From positions 1 to 64,000 of the forward strand of contig NZ_BAFK01000020.1 of the NCBI RefSeq assembly GCF_000296695.1: a DNA stretch of 64,000 nucleotides, given 5' to 3'. Each line of letters opens with the position of its first letter. The first letter of the stretch is position 1. Of this stretch, positions 34,681 to 44,110 are shown in pieces. Source of the stretch: Rheinheimera nanhaiensis E407-8 (GTDB lineage: Bacteria > Pseudomonadota > Gammaproteobacteria > Enterobacterales > Alteromonadaceae). The position numbers and the translations under genes are program-made. The notes under the pieces were generated by a model. It searched no databases. It saw nothing but the letters and a program-made list of their open reading frames with translations, and had not been told where the DNA came from.

Positions 34681-36282
34681 TTACAGCTGTGGGCCGGCAG
34701 CCACTAAGGCTTTACCTTCGGCATTGTCAGTAAACTTAACAAAGTTATCGACAAAACGCTTGGCTAAATCTTTCGCTTTTACGTCCCAATCGGCGGCGTT
34801 GGCATAGGTGTTACGCGGGTCCAAAATGGCGTTATCTTCTACGCCAGCTAAGCCCGTTGGCATCGCCAGGTTAAAGTAAGGCAGTTGCACAAACTCGGCG
34901 TTTTCAATGCTGCCATCTAAAATGGCATCAATAATAGCGCGGGTCGCTTTAATAGAAATACGCTTACCTGTGCCGTTCCAGCCGGTATTTACCAGATAAG
35001 CTTCAGCACCAGAGGCCTCCATCCGCTTACCCAGCACTTCGGCGTATTTGGTTGGGTGCAAGCTTAAAAACGCGGCACCAAAACAGCTGGAGAAGGTTGG
35101 CGTTGGCTCAGTAATACCGCGCTCGGTGCCGGCCAGTTTAGCGGTAAAGCCCGACAGGAAGTGGTACTTGGCCTGCTCTTTAGTCAGCTTAGATACCGGT
35201 GGTAACACACCGAAGGCATCGGCCGTTAAAAAGATAACCTTTTTCGCATGACCGGCTTTAGACACGGGTGTAACGATATTATCGATATGATAAATCGGGT
35301 ACGACACGCGGGTGTTTTCGGTTTTTGAACCGTCGTTAAAGTCGATCTCGCCGTCTGCTAACACCGTAACGTTTTCCAGCAGCGCATCGCGACGAATTGC
35401 ATTGTAAATATCCGGCTCGTTTTCTTTTGACAGGTTAATGGTCTTGGCGTAGCAGCCGCCTTCAAAGTTGAACACGCCATCATCATCCCAGCCGTGCTCG
35501 TCATCACCAATCAGCTGGCGCTTAGGATCGGTCGACAACGTAGTTTTGCCGGTGCCTGACAAACCAAAGAATACTGCCACATCGCCGTCTTTGCCGACGT
35601 TGGCCGAGCAGTGCATAGACGCTATACCCTTCAGTGGTAAAAAGTAGTTCATCATTGAGAACATACCTTTTTTCATTTCACCACCATACCAGGTACCACC
35701 AATCAGCTGAATACGCTCGGTCAGGTTAAAGGCGACAAAGTTTTCAGAATTCAGGCCATGGCGCTGCCAATCCGGGTTAGTGCACTTGGCACCGTTCATC
35801 ACGATGAAATCTGGCTGGTAAGTTTTCAGCTCAGCATCCGTTGGCCGGATAAACATGTTTTTGACGAAGTGTGCCTGCCAGGCCACTTCAGTAATAAAAC
35901 GCACCGCCAGACGGGTATCGGCATTGGCACCACAAAAGGTGTCTACCACAAATAAGCGCTTACCAGACAACTGCTTAGTCACTAACGCTTTTAAGTCAGC
36001 CCATACTGCCGGCGTAATGGCTTTGTTGTCATTTTTACCCTGATCCGACCACCAAACGGTGTCGCGGGTAGTGTCATCGCGCACGATGTATTTATCTTTT
36101 GGCGAGCGGCCGGTAAAAATACCAGTATCGACTGAAACCGCGCCCAGTTTGGTCAGTTTGCCTTGTTCATAACCTTGTAAATCAGCGCGGGTTTCTTCCG
36201 CAAACAGTTGATCATACGAAGGGTTATAAATAATTTCCGTGACATCTGTAATGCCGTATTGGCGCAGATCCAGATCGGACAT
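34681..36282 (-). CDS. pckA: Phosphoenolpyruvate carboxykinase (ATP)
   Basis: PckA converts oxaloacetate and ATP to PEP, CO2 and ADP, the entry step of gluconeogenesis. At 533 residues it fits the family (540 in E. coli). The kinase-1a motif [13 protein letters not shown], the metal/substrate region [22 protein letters not shown] and the N-terminal [11 protein letters not shown] are intact. The chromosomal context is the E. coli one (nudE, yrfG, hslR and hslO nearby). A 14-bp palindrome lies about 120 bases upstream. Confidence 0.97.
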   Translation of the reverse strand: MSDLDLRQYGITDVTEIIYNPSYDQLFAEETRADLQGYEQGKLTKLGAVSVDTGIFTGRSPKDKYIVRDDTTRDTVWWSDQGKNDNKAITPAVWADLKALVTKQLSGKRLFVVDTFCGANADTRLAVRFITEVAWQAHFVKNMFIRPTDAELKTYQPDFIVMNGAKCTNPDWQRHGLNSENFVAFNLTERIQLIGGTWYGGEMKKGMFSMMNYFLPLKGIASMHCSANVGKDGDVAVFFGLSGTGKTTLSTDPKRQLIGDDEHGWDDDGVFNFEGGCYAKTINLSKENEPDIYNAIRRDALLENVTVLADGEIDFNDGSKTENTRVSYPIYHIDNIVTPVSKAGHAKKVIFLTADAFGVLPPVSKLTKEQAKYHFLSGFTAKLAGTERGITEPTPTFSSCFGAAFLSLHPTKYAEVLGKRMEASGAEAYLVNTGWNGTGKRISIKATRAIIDAILDGSIENAEFVQLPYFNLAMPTGLAGVEDNAILDPRNTYANAADWDVKAKDLAKRFVDNFVKFTDNAEGKALVAAGPQL

Positions 36283-36400
36283 GTTGTAACTCCTAAGGGT
36301 ACTGTAGGTAAGGGTGCAGTCTCTGGCGGACTTAATTTTCTGGTGCTTTTATCACAATTCGACGTTTTTCTGTGCAAAAACCCGGCGGCATAATAGCGTT

Positions 36401-36414
36401 TTTTCTGCAGAAAA
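36401..36414. promoter_or_regulatory. Palindrome upstream of pckA
   Basis: TTTTCTGCAGAAAA is a perfect 14-bp palindrome 119 bases before the pckA start, close to a TATTAT candidate -10 on the minus strand (36390-36395). It could be a carbon-regulator operator, but it matches no site I know. The rest of 36283-36535 holds only the GCTGAAAGCTTTCAGC palindrome (36519-36534) beside the cysQ stop. Confidence 0.3.
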
Positions 36415-36535
36415 GATAGTTAGCAAAACGGCTGATTTGGCTAAAAACCGCGTCAGTGCTGGTTTTGCCAGACTATGCAGTTTTATTGCCTAGTTATGAA
36501 AACGGTTTGGTAATAGCCGCTGAAAGCTTTCAGCG

Positions 36536-37366
36536 CTACAGGCTAAGGTCACGCTCGGTGCGACGGGCTTTAATCAGATCCGGCCAGGGCGTGCTGGCCT
36601 GGCCCATTACCATAAAGTCAGGATTGGCCAACGTATCGCGCTGGTTATAGCTAAGCGGAGTAAATTCACTGTCGAGAATTTTGCCGCCGGCTTCTTCTAC
36701 TATCACATGTACAGCGCCGGTGTCCCACTCGCCCGTGGGCCCAAGCCGCAGGTAGCAATCGGCCTTACCTTCCGCCACCAGACAACTTTTTAGTGAGCAG
36801 CTGCCAAGGGCAATGTATTCCACCGCATGTTCGCTGTTGAGCAAATCGATAATAGGCTGCAGCGGCTGACGGCGGCTAACAGCAATTTTTAGCGTGTCGC
36901 CCTGGTGGTGTTGGTTTACCCGGATACGGTTAATCAGGTTACGTTGCTGTTTAAAGGCGCCATTACCGCGGCTGGCATAGTACAAGATGTCTTCTTTGGG
37001 CCAGTAAATTACCCCTAATGCCGGCCAATCCCGCTCGACCAACGCGATGCTAACGGCAAAGTCACCGCTTCTGGCAACAAACTCCTGGGTGCCATCCATT
37101 GGGTCAATCAACCAGTAGCGAGGCCAGTGTTGACGCTGCATTAACGGCGCCAGTTTTGATTCTTCTGAAATAATAGGAATATCGGGTGTCAGCTCAGATA
37201 AACGCTCGATAATAATACGGTTAGCCGCCAGATCGGCACTGGTCACCGGGCTCTGATCGGCCTTTTGTTGCTGCTGAAAATCACCACTTTGGTACAACTG
37301 CCATAGCGTTGCCCCGGCTTCTTTGGCCGCAGCTTTAACAGGTTCCAGCAGTCTGCTTAAAAACAT
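36536..37366 (-). CDS. cysQ: 3'(2'),5'-bisphosphate nucleotidase CysQ
   Basis: CysQ hydrolyses PAP (3'-phosphoadenosine 5'-phosphate) to AMP during sulfate assimilation. It is an inositol-monophosphatase-fold, Mg-dependent enzyme. Metal ligands are in EESK, in DPMDGTQEF, and in EWDTGAVHVIVEEAGG near the C-terminus. The ATG at 37366 lies inside the end of nudE (about 32 bases of overlap) and gives 276 residues; the frame is open further upstream but inside nudE. The nudE-cysQ pair is conserved in related genera. Confidence 0.93.
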   Translation of the reverse strand: MFLSRLLEPVKAAAKEAGATLWQLYQSGDFQQQQKADQSPVTSADLAANRIIIERLSELTPDIPIISEESKLAPLMQRQHWPRYWLIDPMDGTQEFVARSGDFAVSIALVERDWPALGVIYWPKEDILYYASRGNGAFKQQRNLINRIRVNQHHQGDTLKIAVSRRQPLQPIIDLLNSEHAVEYIALGSCSLKSCLVAEGKADCYLRLGPTGEWDTGAVHVIVEEAGGKILDSEFTPLSYNQRDTLANPDFMVMGQASTPWPDLIKARRTERDLSL

Positions 37367-37943
37367 CCGGATTCGCTTCCAAATAGTGCTGCGCCAGTAA
37401 CAGCGCAGCGACACTTCTGGCTTCAGTAAAATCGACCTGTTGCAGCAACGCCTCGGCCTCGGCACGTGGCCAGCTTACCAGTTCCAGCGGCTCGGGCTCA
37501 TCACCAATCAGGCTTTCTGCATATAAATCAAAGGCCAAAACTATATGCATTGTAGCATTAAAATAGCCCGGAGCGAGCGCCAGCGATTTCAGCTGCACAA
37601 AGCGGTGGGCGCCAAAGCCAATCTCTTCTTTCAGCTCCCGGTTGGCGGCGGCAATAATATCTTCGCCCGGATCGATTAAGCCTTTGGGAAAGCCCAGCTG
37701 ATAATCGTGGGTGCCGGCGCAGTATTCCCGCACCAGATAAAAATTTTCAGGGTCGGGGCAGGCAATGATCATCACGGCGCCACGGCCGCTACCGCGCATG
37801 CGCTCGTAGGTGCGCCGCTCGCCGTTACTAAACTTCAGCTCTAACTGCTCAATTTTAAACAAACGGCTTTGCGCCACTATTTCGGTGCCTAAAATGTCGG
37901 GCTTCTGTTTATTACCGGGCTTATCATCCTGCCGCTGCGTCAT
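37335..37943 (-). CDS. nudE: ADP compounds hydrolase NudE
   Basis: NudE is a Nudix hydrolase that splits ADP-ribose, NADH and Ap3A to AMP-containing products. The Nudix box GLIDPGEDIIAAANRELKEE has all catalytic residues, preceded by DYQLGFPKG and followed by the family stretch LYAESLIGDEPEPLELV. The start at 37943 has an AGAGGTGG ribosome site and gives 202 residues. It is divergent from yrfG and upstream of cysQ. E. coli also keeps nudE beside yrfG. Confidence 0.95.
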   Translation of the reverse strand: MTQRQDDKPGNKQKPDILGTEIVAQSRLFKIEQLELKFSNGERRTYERMRGSGRGAVMIIACPDPENFYLVREYCAGTHDYQLGFPKGLIDPGEDIIAAANRELKEEIGFGAHRFVQLKSLALAPGYFNATMHIVLAFDLYAESLIGDEPEPLELVSWPRAEAEALLQQVDFTEARSVAALLLAQHYLEANPDVFKQTAGTC

Positions 37944-38001
37944 GCTGCCACCTCTGGTACAATCCAAGCGGTTACTATAAAACGATTAACAGGAAAAACC
38001 T

Positions 38002-38676
38002 ATGCTGAACTGGGCACAAATTGATACCGTGCTGCTGGATATGGATGGCACCCTGCTCGATCTGCACTACGACAATTTTTTCTGGCTACAGCATTTACCC
38101 AAGCGCTGGGCCGAAATTAGCGGTATCAGCCAACAGCAGGCCGAACAGCAGTTAAAAGCCGAATATGCTGAGCTTAGTGGCAAGCTGGAATGGTATTGTC
38201 TGGATTACTGGGGTAAACGGCTGCAGCTGCCGATCAACGAGCTAAAACGTGAAGTGATGCACAAAATTGCCATGCGCGCCGATGTGCCGGAGTTTCTCAC
38301 TGCGCTAAAACACAGTGGCCGCCAGATTGCGCTGGTGACTAACGCTCACCCGGACAGCCTGTCGCTTAAAATAGAGCGCACTGAACTGGCCAGTTATATT
38401 GATACGTTAATTTCGACCCATGAATTTGGTATTACCAAGGAAAACTGGGCACTGTGGCAGAAACTGCAACAGCGGCTGAACTTTAACCCCGAGCGCACGC
38501 TGTTTATCGACGATAGCCTGCCCATATTAAAAGCGGCGCAGGATTTTGGTATTAAACACTTGCTGGCGGTAGCTAACCCGGATAGCCAGCAGTTAAGCCG
38601 GCAGATCACCGAGTTTCCCGCCATTACCGATTACACCGTACTGCTGGATGATATCCGCAACTATCGCGCCGGCTAA
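38002..38676 (+). CDS. yrfG: GMP/IMP nucleotidase YrfG
   Basis: A HAD-superfamily 5'-nucleotidase preferring GMP and IMP. Motif I is LLDMDGTLLDL, motif II is ALVTNAHPD, motif III carries the Lys in GITKENW, and motif IV is LFIDDSLP. The length of 224 residues matches E. coli YrfG (222). Divergent from nudE with a 58-bp gap. In E. coli it is followed directly by hslR; here the type II secretion operon has been inserted between them. Confidence 0.95.
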   Translation: MLNWAQIDTVLLDMDGTLLDLHYDNFFWLQHLPKRWAEISGISQQQAEQQLKAEYAELSGKLEWYCLDYWGKRLQLPINELKREVMHKIAMRADVPEFLTALKHSGRQIALVTNAHPDSLSLKIERTELASYIDTLISTHEFGITKENWALWQKLQQRLNFNPERTLFIDDSLPILKAAQDFGIKHLLAVANPDSQQLSRQITEFPAITDYTVLLDDIRNYRAG

Positions 38677-38683
38677 GCCTGCG

Positions 38684-39427
38684 TCAAAAACTTAAGCGGT
38701 AACGCCCTTCTGCATCCGGCTTGCCAAGAAATTGCATCGCCTGGTGTACTTCTTCTGGCAGGCTTGGCTCTGGTTTTAGCGTGCCATTCAGCAGCAACTG
38801 CTCGGCATTCATCACCGCTTTAATATCCAGCCCCAATACGTTAGCGCCGTCAGTGGTTAGCGCCACAGTGCCGCTGTCGCAACTGAGCGTGCCGAACAGC
38901 TGTTGTAAATCGAGCCAGCTGCCGGTAGGTGTTTGCAGGCGGGCATTTTGCCAGCTGGCACTACCTGTCAGGCGGCTACACCAGGGCTGGCCCTGGTGGT
39001 ACTGGGTAATATCCAAGACCAGCTCGCCGCTGGCATCGACCGGCAACGGCAATGGCAGCAGAGGCACAAGGCTGGCCACTGGCAGGCTGATCAGGCTGTT
39101 ATCCAGCGCAGCACCGCCTAAGCCATAGCTGGCCACGGCGCTTAAGTAAGGCACACCGCCTTGTTGCAGGCTGCCACTTTGCAGGCTAAAGGCCAGCTTG
39201 CCACGTAGCAGTTGCCAACCCTGTAACTGCCAGCGGATACGGTCAAACTGCAGTTGTTGATACTGTGCAGCACTCACCTCGCCCTGCCATAAGGTACCGC
39301 TGGTGGCACCTAACTGCAGCTGTGGCGGCAAGGGCACCAGCTTTAGCCACCAGCTGACAGGCGTGAGTAATAGGGTAAACAACAGATAACTGATTACACC
39401 GATAACGATAAGTCTGGTCTTTGTCAT
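38684..39427 (-). CDS. gspN: Type II secretion protein GspN
   Basis: A 247-residue bitopic inner membrane protein with one N-terminal helix (about 6-26, VIGVISYLLFTLLLTPVSW) and a periplasmic beta-rich domain related to AsmA-like folds. GspN is not essential in all systems. Last gene of the operon, 9 bases after gspM. Confidence 0.9.
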   Translation of the reverse strand: MTKTRLIVIGVISYLLFTLLLTPVSWWLKLVPLPPQLQLGATSGTLWQGEVSAAQYQQLQFDRIRWQLQGWQLLRGKLAFSLQSGSLQQGGVPYLSAVASYGLGGAALDNSLISLPVASLVPLLPLPLPVDASGELVLDITQYHQGQPWCSRLTGSASWQNARLQTPTGSWLDLQQLFGTLSCDSGTVALTTDGANVLGLDIKAVMNAEQLLLNGTLKPEPSLPEEVHQAMQFLGKPDAEGRYRLSF

Positions 39428-39436
39428 ACTGCCTGC

Positions 39437-39907
39437 TTACTCCACTACCATCCGTCGGACCCGCACTATACCGGGCTTATCGGCCAGCGCCACATCCAGG
39501 CTAACCAGCTGCACGCCATGCTGATATTGCAGCGCATGCAACCAACCCAGCAACTGCTCGAAACTGACATCTTCTAGCACCAGCGTTAGCTGCTGGTTTT
39601 GCGGCTGCATCCGGCTAACCCTGATGCCGCTGCTGCGGGCACTGTTACTGATAATTTGCGCCACACTGCCACTGCGGCTAACCGTACCCGCACCTGCTGC
39701 CTGCAGCTGGGGTAACAGCTGCTGCAGCTGGCTTAACTGGCGCTGGGCAGCCTCGATTTTTTGCTGCTGGGTATCGCGGGCATTGTGCAGCGGTTGCCAT
39801 AGCAGCCAATAAAACAAGCCAATGGCCATTACCACACCGGCGCCGGCCACCAAGCGCTGCTCGCGACTTTGCAGGCTGCTCCACCACTGTATCAGTTGCT
39901 GTTTCAT
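39437..39907 (-). CDS. gspM: Type II secretion protein GspM
   Basis: A 156-residue bitopic protein of the inner membrane platform. A cytoplasmic start is followed by one helix (about 21-38, VAGAGVVMAIGLFYWLLW) and a periplasmic ferredoxin-like domain (about 70-156). It partners GspL. The ATG overlaps the gspL stop by 4 bases. Confidence 0.92.
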   Translation of the reverse strand: MKQQLIQWWSSLQSREQRLVAGAGVVMAIGLFYWLLWQPLHNARDTQQQKIEAAQRQLSQLQQLLPQLQAAGAGTVSRSGSVAQIISNSARSSGIRVSRMQPQNQQLTLVLEDVSFEQLLGWLHALQYQHGVQLVSLDVALADKPGIVRVRRMVVE

Positions 39908-41091
39908 TGTGCCCCCCGCATAGCAACACTGCCCTGTACTTTGTCGCCATCGTTACTCAGCGCACCCTGCTCCACACTAAAGCCGGCTTGCTCCAGGGCG
40001 GTTTTCAACCGCTCAAAACTTTGAAAGCCATCTCCCTTAGCCTGAAAACGCAGCTCGGCCCGTTTGCTGTCAAAGCGTAAATTGTCCAGGCTGATATCGG
40101 GCACCTTAGCCAGTTGTTTCTGTAAGCTTTGTAGCAGGGTTAAAAAACTTTGCTGCTGCGCCCCGCCAGTGGCGGCAAGCTTTTGCTTCAATTGTAAGTT
40201 AAGGTCAAAAATGCGTTCGCCTGGAAAGGCCTGTAAATACAGCTGCCGGCTTTGTTCGCTAAGCACCGCCGCCTGGCGCGATAATTGATAACTTGTGGCG
40301 CCTAACTGTAGCAAATACAGCGCCAGGCAGCCCAGCGCCAACAGCGCCGGTGTGCGCCAGATTTGCCAATGGCGGTTTACCTGCCGCTTAGGTTTGTACT
40401 CGCCCTGCAATAAGGTGAAATCCTGCTTGTCCAGCTCACTGGCCAGCAGCGCCAGTGGCAGCTCAGGCTCTGCCAGTTGATGACTTTGCAGCAACTCTTC
40501 AGGCCAGGGGCTGTAGCTGGTTAGCATAGGCAGCGCCGCCAATTGCAGATAATCCGGCCACCAGTTAGCTTCTATTGCTGACACCTGCCAGCTGCTTTGC
40601 TTTAACAACCACTGTTGCTGCAACTGAATACAGGCCGGCAGTTGCTTTTCGGGCAGTAACAGCGCATCGGGCAGCATACGGCTAACACTAAAACCGGCGT
40701 GTTGCAGCCAGTCCAGCCACTGCGCTAAGCGCTCGCGCTGACAAATGGCCACCTGTTGACTGTATTGGCCTTCGTGCTGTACCACTTTACCCAGCGCCAA
40801 AAACAGCTGCTCAATGTCCTCTGCTTGCTCTTCTTCCAGCATGTACGGCAGCGCCTGCAGTACCTGGCGATTGGGTTTGCCCGGCAGCGCCACTTGCTTT
40901 AATACCACATCAGATGCCGGCACCAGTGCCACCACCGGCCGTGTACCCAGCCGCTCGGCCAGCTCAACCAAGGCATCGGCAGCGGGCAGTTCGCCACTGG
41001 CAATCACTTCCTGGCTATGGCTGGCCCATACCAGCCAGCTGATGCTGTGCTCTGCCCGGCTGCCAAGCCGGATCACCAACTGTTCACTCAC
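39904..41091 (-). CDS. gspL: Type II secretion protein GspL
   Basis: A 395-residue platform protein that links the GspE ATPase to the membrane. The cytoplasmic actin-like domain spans about 1-235. One transmembrane helix lies near residues 250-270 (TPALLALGCLALYLLQLG). A periplasmic domain follows. It overlaps gspK and gspM by 4 bases each. Confidence 0.94.
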   Translation of the reverse strand: MSEQLVIRLGSRAEHSISWLVWASHSQEVIASGELPAADALVELAERLGTRPVVALVPASDVVLKQVALPGKPNRQVLQALPYMLEEEQAEDIEQLFLALGKVVQHEGQYSQQVAICQRERLAQWLDWLQHAGFSVSRMLPDALLLPEKQLPACIQLQQQWLLKQSSWQVSAIEANWWPDYLQLAALPMLTSYSPWPEELLQSHQLAEPELPLALLASELDKQDFTLLQGEYKPKRQVNRHWQIWRTPALLALGCLALYLLQLGATSYQLSRQAAVLSEQSRQLYLQAFPGERIFDLNLQLKQKLAATGGAQQQSFLTLLQSLQKQLAKVPDISLDNLRFDSKRAELRFQAKGDGFQSFERLKTALEQAGFSVEQGALSNDGDKVQGSVAMRGAQ

Positions 41092-42083
41092 CCCTGGCCT
41101 CCAAATCGCCGGGCCAATACTTTGACCTGATTATTATCATTTATTTTAAATACCGACGTTAATACAAAACCGCTTTCCAGATAGGCCGCGGTGGCCACTA
41201 ACTGAAAGCTGTCAGACTTTAGTGTCAGCAGGCTTTTAGTCTCATCGCTAACGGTAATACCGGCTAACTCTGTACTGCTAAACACTTCATCCAGCGTGGC
41301 AAAACCCTGCTCAGGCCGGCTGGCAATCAGGTCCAGCGCCGCCTGTTCGGCTAACTCCGGAATAAGTGCCGCCAGCAGCACTGCCGTGTCTTCGGTTAAA
41401 GTATTCACGTTTAGCTGCAGGCTGCTGTCTTCGGGTATGACACAGACATAAGGCGCCAGCAACTGATAATCCGCTACCGTCAGATCCAGTATCACCCTAA
41501 GCTCTGACACGCTGGCCATCAATGTATTGGCGCTGTAATACGGAAAGCGCAGGGCGGCGTAGTCGTCCTCTTCGGCACTACCGGCACTGCTTAGCAGGCT
41601 GTCTTCGTCCAGCCAGTCTCCCAGGCGGGCGACCAGGTATTCGGCCGGCATCGACAACTCAGCCGCTTTTAACTCTAACAGCCGTAAAAACGCTTTTTGT
41701 GCCGCACTTTGCTCTACCCGGCCACCACTGGCTGGCTGCACATTTTGCAGCGCATTTAAATTAAAGCAGCTGCGTAAATCTGTCATTTCGCCGGCAATAG
41801 TGCCATCCTCCACCGGAAAGCTGGCGCCACTGAGTGCCCAGTCCTGGCCCAGGTGCACGGTTTCCTCGCCGGCTAAGGTGCGTGATAACAACACCCGGGC
41901 AAATTGCTCAGCGCCCATCGCGTACCAAAAGGCCTGTTGTTGTTGCTGCAGGTTTTGCTGGCGCTGCAATTGCAGCTGCAAACGGCCGGTCATGTTCACG
42001 GCGATCACCACCACGATGGCGATAATCATTAACACCGCCACTAAGGCAACACCCTGTTGTTTGCGCTGCGCCGGTTTGGTCAT
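41088..42083 (-). CDS. gspK: Type II secretion minor pseudopilin GspK
   Basis: A 331-residue large minor pseudopilin at the pilus tip. The prepilin leader ends QRKQQG with VALVAVLMI after it; as is usual for GspK, the Glu at +5 is absent. The helix is followed by the large alpha-insertion typical of GspK. It forms the tip complex with GspI and GspJ. Confidence 0.94.
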   Translation of the reverse strand: MTKPAQRKQQGVALVAVLMIIAIVVVIAVNMTGRLQLQLQRQQNLQQQQQAFWYAMGAEQFARVLLSRTLAGEETVHLGQDWALSGASFPVEDGTIAGEMTDLRSCFNLNALQNVQPASGGRVEQSAAQKAFLRLLELKAAELSMPAEYLVARLGDWLDEDSLLSSAGSAEEDDYAALRFPYYSANTLMASVSELRVILDLTVADYQLLAPYVCVIPEDSSLQLNVNTLTEDTAVLLAALIPELAEQAALDLIASRPEQGFATLDEVFSSTELAGITVSDETKSLLTLKSDSFQLVATAAYLESGFVLTSVFKINDNNQVKVLARRFGGQG

Positions 42084-42706
42084 TATTCGCGGCTCCCGCT
42101 ACTTACCGCTGCATCGGGCATGATAAAAATGCGCTCAATCCGGCCTAAACTTTCGTCGGTCAGGATCACCCGCACCGCTGAGGGAAAGTTACCGTCCTGC
42201 CAGCGCTCCAGCCATTCTTCCCCCTGCAGATATTGCAGCTCAAAGCCGGTTAAGCCGCTTTGCAGCGGCTGTACTTTGGGCTCGGTGCCGGTAACGGCAT
42301 CCGGATACAGGCTGTACAAACGCTGTAGCGTGCCTTCCTGCAGCCGGTAGGCTACAGTTTGAATTTCGCTGCGCGGCAAAATCATGCCCGGGTTGCGCCA
42401 GCCCTGGCGGGCAAAACTCACACCGTGATCGTCGCTATTTAAGAAAAACTTCTCGCCCATCAACCGGTTCTTTTGCGGTGCTTCACCGTCAATCCGCACG
42501 TGACGCAGGCTGATCTGCATAAAATCACGCTCTAACATCAGCATGGTACGCTGCAGCTCAATCAGCCGGTTACTGGCCTGCTGCGATAGTTCGTCACTTT
42601 GTGTCACGCTGGTTAAAATCGCCACCGACGCCAAGCCGACCAGCGCAAAAATGGCCGCCGCCAACAGCATCTCGATAAAGGTAAAACCGCTATTAGTTTT
42701 ACGCAC
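42083..42706 (-). CDS. gspJ: Type II secretion minor pseudopilin GspJ
   Basis: A 207-residue pseudopilin. The GTG at 42706 gives a seven-residue leader ending TNSG, cleaved before FTFIEMLLA with the required Glu at +5, and has an AAGG site upstream. The ORF opens about 30 codons earlier inside gspI, in a stretch without sense for a pilin, so I rejected that start. It overlaps gspI by 8 bases and is coupled to gspK. Confidence 0.93.
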   Translation of the reverse strand: MRKTNSGFTFIEMLLAAAIFALVGLASVAILTSVTQSDELSQQASNRLIELQRTMLMLERDFMQISLRHVRIDGEAPQKNRLMGEKFFLNSDDHGVSFARQGWRNPGMILPRSEIQTVAYRLQEGTLQRLYSLYPDAVTGTEPKVQPLQSGLTGFELQYLQGEEWLERWQDGNFPSAVRVILTDESLGRIERIFIMPDAAVSSGSRE

Positions 42707-43067
42707 CGGGCTTACCTTTATAGCTTTGCAGCTGATACAACACCTGCTCTGGCGCTTCGGCCAGACTGACGCGTATTTGCACCAAACGCAAATCATTATC
42801 TGGTACCGTGATCAGTTGCTGTTGCCACACCCAGCTGCGGTTAGCCATTTCCAGCTCGCCCTGGCGTTTTTCTGCTCCTGGCCACTCGGTATCTAACAGC
42901 GCCAGCTGCATTTGGTTGTTAGCAATGTAGCCGGCCATAGTTAACTCGTCTAACTGGCTTAAACTGCGAATATGCGCCGAGCTGGCTTGCATAATGGCCA
43001 TACCGGCGGTGGCAAAAATAGCCATCGCCACCAGCAGCTCCAGCAAGGTAAAGCCACGTTTTATCAT
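42699..43067 (-). CDS. gspI: Type II secretion minor pseudopilin GspI
   Basis: A 122-residue minor pseudopilin. The leader MIKRG is cleaved before FTLLELLVAMAIFA, with Glu at +5. It nucleates the tip complex with GspJ and GspK. The start overlaps the gspH stop by 4 bases. Confidence 0.94.
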   Translation of the reverse strand: MIKRGFTLLELLVAMAIFATAGMAIMQASSAHIRSLSQLDELTMAGYIANNQMQLALLDTEWPGAEKRQGELEMANRSWVWQQQLITVPDNDLRLVQIRVSLAEAPEQVLYQLQSYKGKPGA

Positions 43068-43657
43068 GGCAGCGCCTCTGAGGCTGCAGTGCGGCTAAGC
43101 GGTATGCTAAAGTCGGTCGAGACGCTGCTGTACAGCGGAGTTAAATCTGACGCTTCGGTAAATAGCAGCTGAAACGGGCTGATCTCACCCGACGATAAAA
43201 TAAACACCTGCGGCAGCACCGGTACTTTACTGTCTGGCGCTGGCTGCTCATCGTCTTCGGTTTGCCAGTCCAGTTGGCTAAGTAAATTGGTTTCTTCGCC
43301 CGGTAAGCCCTCTAACTCCAGCTGCAGGCTAAGGTGCTCAGGCAATTTATGCCGGTCTAAACTGGCCGGCTCAGTAGCGGGTAACCATTTGGCGTCGGCG
43401 CTGCTGTAATACAAAAAGCCATAATGGTCAGGCGCTACGTACAGCCCCCACTCCTGCTGCTTTAGCATGGCGGTTTCAGCAACAAACTGAAACAACTGCG
43501 TAAAGCGCTCGGTTTCTTTTTCCAGCCGCTCTTCGCGCGACTCACCACTAAAGTTCATCACCACTGTGGTAGCTAATAAGCCGATCAGCAGCATGACCAG
43601 CATCACTTCAACTAAAGTGAAGCCGTGCGGGCGCTGCAATACCGGCTGGCGCAACAT
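43064..43657 (-). CDS. gspH: Type II secretion minor pseudopilin GspH
   Basis: A 197-residue minor pseudopilin. The leader ends QRPHG, before FTLVEVMLVMLLIGLLAT. The globular domain has the GspH/FimT-like beta fold (EWGLYVAPDHYGFLYYS). Its ATG overlaps the gspG stop (TGATG). Confidence 0.93.
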   Translation of the reverse strand: MLRQPVLQRPHGFTLVEVMLVMLLIGLLATTVVMNFSGESREERLEKETERFTQLFQFVAETAMLKQQEWGLYVAPDHYGFLYYSSADAKWLPATEPASLDRHKLPEHLSLQLELEGLPGEETNLLSQLDWQTEDDEQPAPDSKVPVLPQVFILSSGEISPFQLLFTEASDLTPLYSSVSTDFSIPLSRTAASEALP

Positions 43658-44109
43658 CAGTTGTTACTGTCCTGGTTGTCATCCAGGTTCCAGTTACCGA
43701 TATCGTCATCGGTACCGGCAGTGCGGTCTGGCCCTTTACTGAAAATATCAATCCGGCCAACCTGGCCTGGGCTTATCAGAATGTAGTCTTCATCCCACGG
43801 GTCTTTAGGTAAACGGCGGATAAAGCCGCCTTCCGGGAAAGAACGTGGCACCGGCTGTGACGTAGGCGCCGTCACTAACGCCTGCATGCCCTGTTCGGTC
43901 GTGGGGTAAAAGCCATTACGCAGCCGGTACATATCCAGCGCACTTTCCAGCTGCTGAATGTCTACCACGGCTTTTTGCCGGGCGGCCTGTTCCTGGTTAC
44001 CAATCAGGTTGGGCACCACCATACTGGCAATAATGCCCAGGATCACGATAACCACCATCACTTCCAGCAAGGTAAAACCCTGCTGTTTGTTGTTCTGTTG
44101 CCTTTGCAT
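43657..44109 (-). CDS. gspG: Type II secretion major pseudopilin GspG
   Basis: The 150-residue major pilus subunit. The leader ends NNKQQG, before FTLLEVMVVIVILGIIASMV. The calcium-site region near the C-terminus, with KDPWDEDY and DIFSKGPDRTAGTDDDIGNW, matches GspG. The ATG at 44109 follows a GGTGG site; a GTG four codons earlier overlaps gspF and is less likely. This would be the most abundant product of the operon after processing by a prepilin peptidase (gspO/pilD), which is not in the window. Confidence 0.96.
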   Translation of the reverse strand: MQRQQNNKQQGFTLLEVMVVIVILGIIASMVVPNLIGNQEQAARQKAVVDIQQLESALDMYRLRNGFYPTTEQGMQALVTAPTSQPVPRSFPEGGFIRRLPKDPWDEDYILISPGQVGRIDIFSKGPDRTAGTDDDIGNWNLDDNQDSNN

Positions 44110-44110
44110 A

